In this document: positions 15,615 to 17,530 of the stretch, piece by piece | Layout: each line of letters begins with the position of its first letter | Numbering within the stretch: the first letter of the stretch is position 1 | Source of the DNA: an uncultured Clostridia bacterium | GTDB taxonomy: Bacteria; Bacillota; Clostridia; RGIG6154 | DNA: 17,530 nucleotides | NCBI GenBank assembly: GCA_934446135.1 | Contig: CAKSDT010000030.1 | Coordinates: forward strand, 1 to 17,530 | Direction of reading: 5' to 3' | Notes under the pieces: generated by a model | Databases searched by the model: none | What the model saw: the letters and a program-made list of their open reading frames with translations, nothing else | Told to the model about the DNA's origin: nothing | Position numbers and translations under genes: made by a program

Positions 15615-16820
15615 CTATTTCCCCGCCTTTCTCATATATTCCACCCCATACCTTAACGCCGCAACCGCGTCATCGTTTACCGGGTCCGGAATATCTTTGT
15701 ATTCTCCCGTCTGTTTGTCTTTAATCCAATGATAGTCCCTTATCTCCTCAATAAGCCTTTTGCAGGACTTGTCAATGATTATTTTTTTTGAAAGAAGATA
15801 GTCAATCTGTGATAATATGCTGTTTTTCTCTTTTTTAACCCCAACTGCCCTGTAGCCGGCTTTCTGCCATGATTTTATTCTGTCGGGCTCTGCCGAGTCA
15901 CACCACATAATAATGCTTTTGTCAAACTTCCCGTCAGCCTCTTTTATGATTTCTGTTGTGTCAAGTCCTCTTACCGCAAGTTCTTTCATCACAAAAACTT
16001 TTTCATCGGTAAACCCCAGCATTAAAATAACATTGTAGTGATTGTATCCGAAATCCTGCCCCAAAAACTTAATATCGGGGTCTTCCCTTACTTCACGGAT
16101 TTCATAATCAGTAAAAATCTGCCCCTCGGTGTCGGTCACTTTCCCCAAATATAAGTTTTCATACAGCATCTCATTCTGCTTTTTTAAAACTTCCGCTTCT
16201 TTGAAAAATTGTTCCCCCAGCCAACTTTCAGGTACCTTTAAATAACTTGAATGGTGAACAAGCATATCCTTTCTCTCCTCAAGTGCCATTTTGTTCATAA
16301 AATGATACTTGCTTTTCGGAGGATTAAAAGAATAAAATACTTTGTACTCATCTCCCCCTCTTAAAAGCGACTGCACAACAGATAAAAATTCCTCTTTGCC
16401 CGAAAACTCATCGCACTCCTCAAACCATAAAAATTTGCAGAATCCTTTCGAAAATTTGATGGATTTTAACTTCTTCGGGTCGTCACAGCCTTTAAATAAA
16501 AGCCGCTGCCCCGTGGGAACATAAACTGCCTCGCTCCCCGATACAAATTCCCATTCCCCCAAAACTCCCAAAACTTCCGCCGCCCACTTAATCTGCGATA
16601 TAACGCTGTCTTTTAATGTGGCTCCGACTTTTCTTAAAATAACTGCGTTCGCCCTAAAATCTAACATTATGCCTAAAACAATCTCAAGCGAAATAAATGA
16701 GGATTTTGAAGAACCTCTGCCCCCTTTTAATATGTAGTGCGTGTGCCTGTTTTCCTTGATGTCGTTGTGAAGTCCGTAAAACTGAGGAGAAATCAGTTCC
16801 TTGAACTTAAGTTCGTTCAA
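15615..16820 (-). CDS. terL: Terminase large subunit (PBSX/Terminase_3 family)
   Basis: A 401-residue packaging motor: an N-terminal ATPase drives DNA into the prohead and a C-terminal RNase H-like nuclease cuts the concatemer. The Walker A loop is GGRGSSKSS at residues 33-41; Walker B with the catalytic glutamate is FLWFEECDEF at about 130-139; the coupling region is SFNPPKSKYHF at 164-174. Candidate nuclease acidic residues are D256 (GQDFGYNHYN), D308 (WCDSAEPDRI) and D383/D384 (DPVNDDAVAALRYGV). All are present, so the motor looks intact. The start is TTG at 16820, overlapping the TerS stop (TTGA) with AGAGGA six bases upstream. Stop codon TAG. Confidence 0.96.
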   Translation of the reverse strand: MNELKFKELISPQFYGLHNDIKENRHTHYILKGGRGSSKSSFISLEIVLGIMLDFRANAVILRKVGATLKDSVISQIKWAAEVLGVLGEWEFVSGSEAVYVPTGQRLLFKGCDDPKKLKSIKFSKGFCKFLWFEECDEFSGKEEFLSVVQSLLRGGDEYKVFYSFNPPKSKYHFMNKMALEERKDMLVHHSSYLKVPESWLGEQFFKEAEVLKKQNEMLYENLYLGKVTDTEGQIFTDYEIREVREDPDIKFLGQDFGYNHYNVILMLGFTDEKVFVMKELAVRGLDTTEIIKEADGKFDKSIIMWCDSAEPDRIKSWQKAGYRAVGVKKEKNSILSQIDYLLSKKIIIDKSCKRLIEEIRDYHWIKDKQTGEYKDIPDPVNDDAVAALRYGVEYMRKAGK

Positions 16821-17002
16821 GCCTTGTCCTCTTTGGGTACATCGTCAATTATGATAACTCTCTTAATCCCCTCTGCGTCTTTTTCAAATAAGCCTTTCGA
16901 TTTTCCCAATAACTCTAATGCCTTCAGCCTGTGATTTACGGGAGTGCTCTCATCTTGGGCTATCTTTTCAATGGCACTTAAAATCTTTTTCTTGTCAGCC
17001 AT
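16817..17002 (-). CDS. Probable terminase small subunit (short)
   Basis: A 61-residue protein directly before terL. I place the start at the ATG in MADKKKILSAIEKIAQ (17002), because AGGAGAG lies six bases upstream; the TTG six codons earlier would sit inside that ribosome site. The sequence has helix-turn-helix potential (STPVNHRLKALELLGKSKGL), typical of small terminase DNA-recognition domains, and ends in a charged segment. It is much shorter than usual TerS proteins (140-180 residues), so it contains the DNA-binding part but little of the oligomerisation domain. Function is inferred from position and the LLGKSKGLF motif. It is the first gene of the operon, 17-18 bases after the predicted transcription start. 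Confidence 0.75.
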   Translation of the reverse strand: MADKKKILSAIEKIAQDESTPVNHRLKALELLGKSKGLFEKDAEGIKRVIIIDDVPKEDKA

Positions 17003-17025
17003 ATTTAACTCTCCTTTCAAAACAA

Positions 17026-17055
17026 ATTATATAAAAGATAAGTTGTGACATTCAA
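17026..17055 (-). promoter_or_regulatory. Promoter of the phage late operon
   Basis: On the minus strand TTGAAT (17055-17050) is followed after 18 bases by a perfect TATAAT (17031-17026). The predicted start is near 17019, giving a very short leader containing only the ribosome site of the first gene. The -35 lies in the centre of the palindrome at 17043-17063. Confidence 0.6.
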
Positions 17056-17063
17056 TGACACAA
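17043..17063 (-). promoter_or_regulatory. Palindromic operator-like site over the late promoter -35
   Basis: A 21-bp palindrome with half-sites TTGTGTCATT and AATGTCACAA around a central G, with a single mismatched position between the arms. It covers the whole -35 element, so a dimeric repressor or activator bound here would control the late operon. The binding protein is not in the window. Confidence 0.5.
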
Positions 17064-17094
17064 AAAATTGATGCTCGTTAATTGTCGCTTGAAC

Positions 17095-17184
17095 GTTTGT
17101 CGGCTAGGAATATAAAGTTAAAAGCACTTAAAGTTGAACTCCGCTTTATCTAAAGCAGAGTTCTTTTATTTAAAGCCGACAAAC
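17095..17184. repeat. 11-bp inverted repeat around hairpin 1
   Basis: GTTTGTCGGCT at 17095-17105 and its exact complement AGCCGACAAAC at 17174-17184 flank the hairpin at 17136-17163. Arms are 68 bases apart. With the analogous pair at 17386-17396 and 17464-17474 it suggests a repeated architecture rather than chance. Confidence 0.7.
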
Positions 17185-17198
17185 TTTGAACAAACTTC
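17133..17198. repeat. Repeat unit 1 of a diverged direct pair
   Basis: A unit of about 66 bp similar to 17424-17488, roughly three quarters identical by eye. Shared blocks are ACTCCGCTTT, an AAGC.GAGTT second hairpin arm followed by T residues, and AAACTTTGAACAAACTTC (A instead of G in unit 2). Each unit holds a hairpin and the inner arm of an 11-bp inverted repeat. Confidence 0.65.
17136..17170 (+). terminator. Terminator-like hairpin 1 (plus strand)
   Basis: GAACTCCGCTTT and AAAGCAGAGTTC pair with one internal C/A mismatch across a 4-base loop, followed by TTTTATT on the plus strand. It looks like an intrinsic terminator for plus-strand transcription, though no plus-strand gene precedes it. 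A plus-strand TTGAAC/TATAAA pair (17089-17094 and 17111-17116, 16-base spacing) lies just before it and might give a very short RNA. Confidence 0.5.
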
Positions 17199-17267
17199 GC
17201 CGCTCGTCGTATACACATACGACTTCGGGTTTCCGAAACAAGTAAACTTGTTTCGCTCAGTTTGTCC
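17188..17267 (-). other. Candidate structured element: closing stem with two internal hairpins
   Basis: An outer pairing (17188-17196 with 17259-17267, nine pairs on the minus strand including one G-U; a mismatch on the plus strand) encloses two perfect hairpins: 17206-17223 (7-bp stem, 4-base loop) and 17234-17255 (9-bp stem, 4-base loop). This three-way-junction layout suggests a structured RNA or folded DNA element read from the minus strand. No known RNA family is recognised. Confidence 0.4.
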
Positions 17268-17326
17268 AATCAACCCCCAATTCACTTCGCCTTTCCGGCT
17301 CGACTTAGGGTTCAATTTGTCCAATC
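17257..17326. repeat. 15-bp direct repeat pair in the leader region
   Basis: Minus-strand GATTGGACAAACTGA (17271-17257) and GATTGGACAAATTGA (17326-17312) differ at one base and are 55 bp apart. They flank the 3' part of the structured element. Confidence 0.6.
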
Positions 17327-17385
17327 CGAACGAAATTCCCTACACCTTCAACGCTCTCCTTGCGATGTGTTTTTTGCTCCTGACC

Positions 17386-17474
17386 GTTTAATGGCAGGAT
17401 TTAATTTAAAGAATTAACTGTGAGTTAAACTCCGCTTTTTTTAAGCGGAGTTTTTTGATATGATGCCATTAAAC
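17386..17474. repeat. 11-bp inverted repeat around hairpin 2
   Basis: GTTTAATGGCA at 17386-17396 and its exact complement TGCCATTAAAC at 17464-17474 flank the hairpin at 17427-17453. The arm sequence differs from that around hairpin 1 but the length, the central hairpin and the sequence following the inner arm (AAACTTTAAACAAACTTC) are alike. Confidence 0.7.
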
Positions 17475-17488
17475 TTTAAACAAACTTC
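17424..17488. repeat. Repeat unit 2 of a diverged direct pair
   Basis: Counterpart of 17133-17198, about 290 bp away in the same orientation. Compensating differences keep the stem paired: the C/A mismatch of unit 1 is a C-G pair here. Confidence 0.65.
17427..17456 (+). terminator. Terminator-like hairpin 2 (plus strand)
   Basis: A perfect 11-bp stem (AAACTCCGCTT / AAGCGGAGTTT) with a five-T loop followed by three more T on the plus strand. The minus strand lacks a T tail, so if it is a terminator it acts on plus-strand transcription. Confidence 0.5.
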
Positions 17489-17508
17489 AATTTAGATTTT
17501 AAAGTTGC

Positions 17509-17530
17509 AAAAAGCCGAGGACTATTGTCC
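17509..17530. terminator. Probable terminator hairpin cut by the right window edge
   Basis: The plus strand ends AAAAAGCCGAGGACTATTGTCC. GGAC and GTCC already pair across a four-base loop, and the A-run plus GCCGA would be completed by TCGGC and T residues just beyond the edge. On the minus strand it would end the transcript of the gene upstream of the window. This is an extrapolation. Confidence 0.35.

Larger units (their letters stand above)
17064..17530. other. Leader region without a convincing gene
   Basis: No reading frame here has a ribosome site and plausible protein composition. An open frame of 85 codons on the plus strand and one of about 58 codons on the minus strand (ending VGFK, no ATG) both run through the hairpins listed above. 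The region holds two related repeat units, two inverted repeats, a folded element and a truncated terminator. It separates the late operon from whatever lies upstream. Confidence 0.6.

Noticed and set aside
17134..17391. Plus-strand open frame of 85 codons in the leader region
   Set aside because: It begins at a TTG without a ribosome site inside a hairpin, runs through several stem-loops, and has no recognisable protein features.
17064..17530. CRISPR array or tRNA in the repeat-rich leader
   Set aside because: The repeats occur only twice with unequal spacing and there is no tRNA cloverleaf or CCA end.

Overview
The window is dominated by the late (structural and lysis) gene cluster of a tailed phage integrated in a low-GC Gram-positive bacterium, most likely a member of the Clostridia. 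Three things point there: AT-rich DNA with strong AGGAGG-type ribosome sites and sigma-A-like promoters; a siphophage gene set of the Firmicutes type (Gp15 tail protein, Dit, ReqiPepy6 Gp37-like hub, BppU-like baseplate protein, Amidase_3 endolysin, phage_holin_4-type holin); and neighbouring secreted proteins with Gram-positive signal peptides and SbsA-type Ig-like domains. Every convincing gene is on the minus strand, so transcription runs from high to low coordinates.

Layout in transcription order. (1) 17530-17003: about 510 bp without a convincing gene. It holds hairpins, two related ~65-bp repeats, inverted repeats, and next to the first gene a promoter overlapped by a palindromic operator-like site. 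(2) 17002-4351: an 18-gene, 12.65-kb cluster: small and large terminase, portal, scaffold, P22-type coat protein, three head-tail joining proteins, tail tube protein, Gp15, a very short tape measure, Dit, Gp37-like hub, two baseplate or receptor proteins, a small XkdX-like protein, amidase and holin. Genes abut or overlap by 1, 4 or 11 bases at most junctions, so it reads as one translationally coupled transcript. (3) 4350-4178: the probable phage/host junction, with a weak terminator for the phage operon and a near-consensus promoter. (4) 4177-332: a 1281-residue secreted multidomain protein closed by a strong terminator. (5) 229-1: the start of a second secreted protein that runs off the left edge and shares a domain with the first.

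The phage genes together would make a siphovirus-like particle: the terminase fills a P22/HK97-fold capsid through the portal, the adaptors join it to a short tail (about 50 nm from the tape-measure length), and a Dit/hub/BppU baseplate binds a surface carbohydrate. No integrase, repressor, replication or recombination gene lies in the window.

The most unusual points are: the Gp37-like hub gene has no ATG, GTG or TTG start at its proper 5' end, and lies in frame behind a single TAG ending dit, with a Shine-Dalgarno-like sequence placed for an ATA start; the cluster is compact and has a tape measure of only 350 residues without a hydrophobic segment; and the leader region contains a hairpin-rich, repeat-built element of unknown nature.
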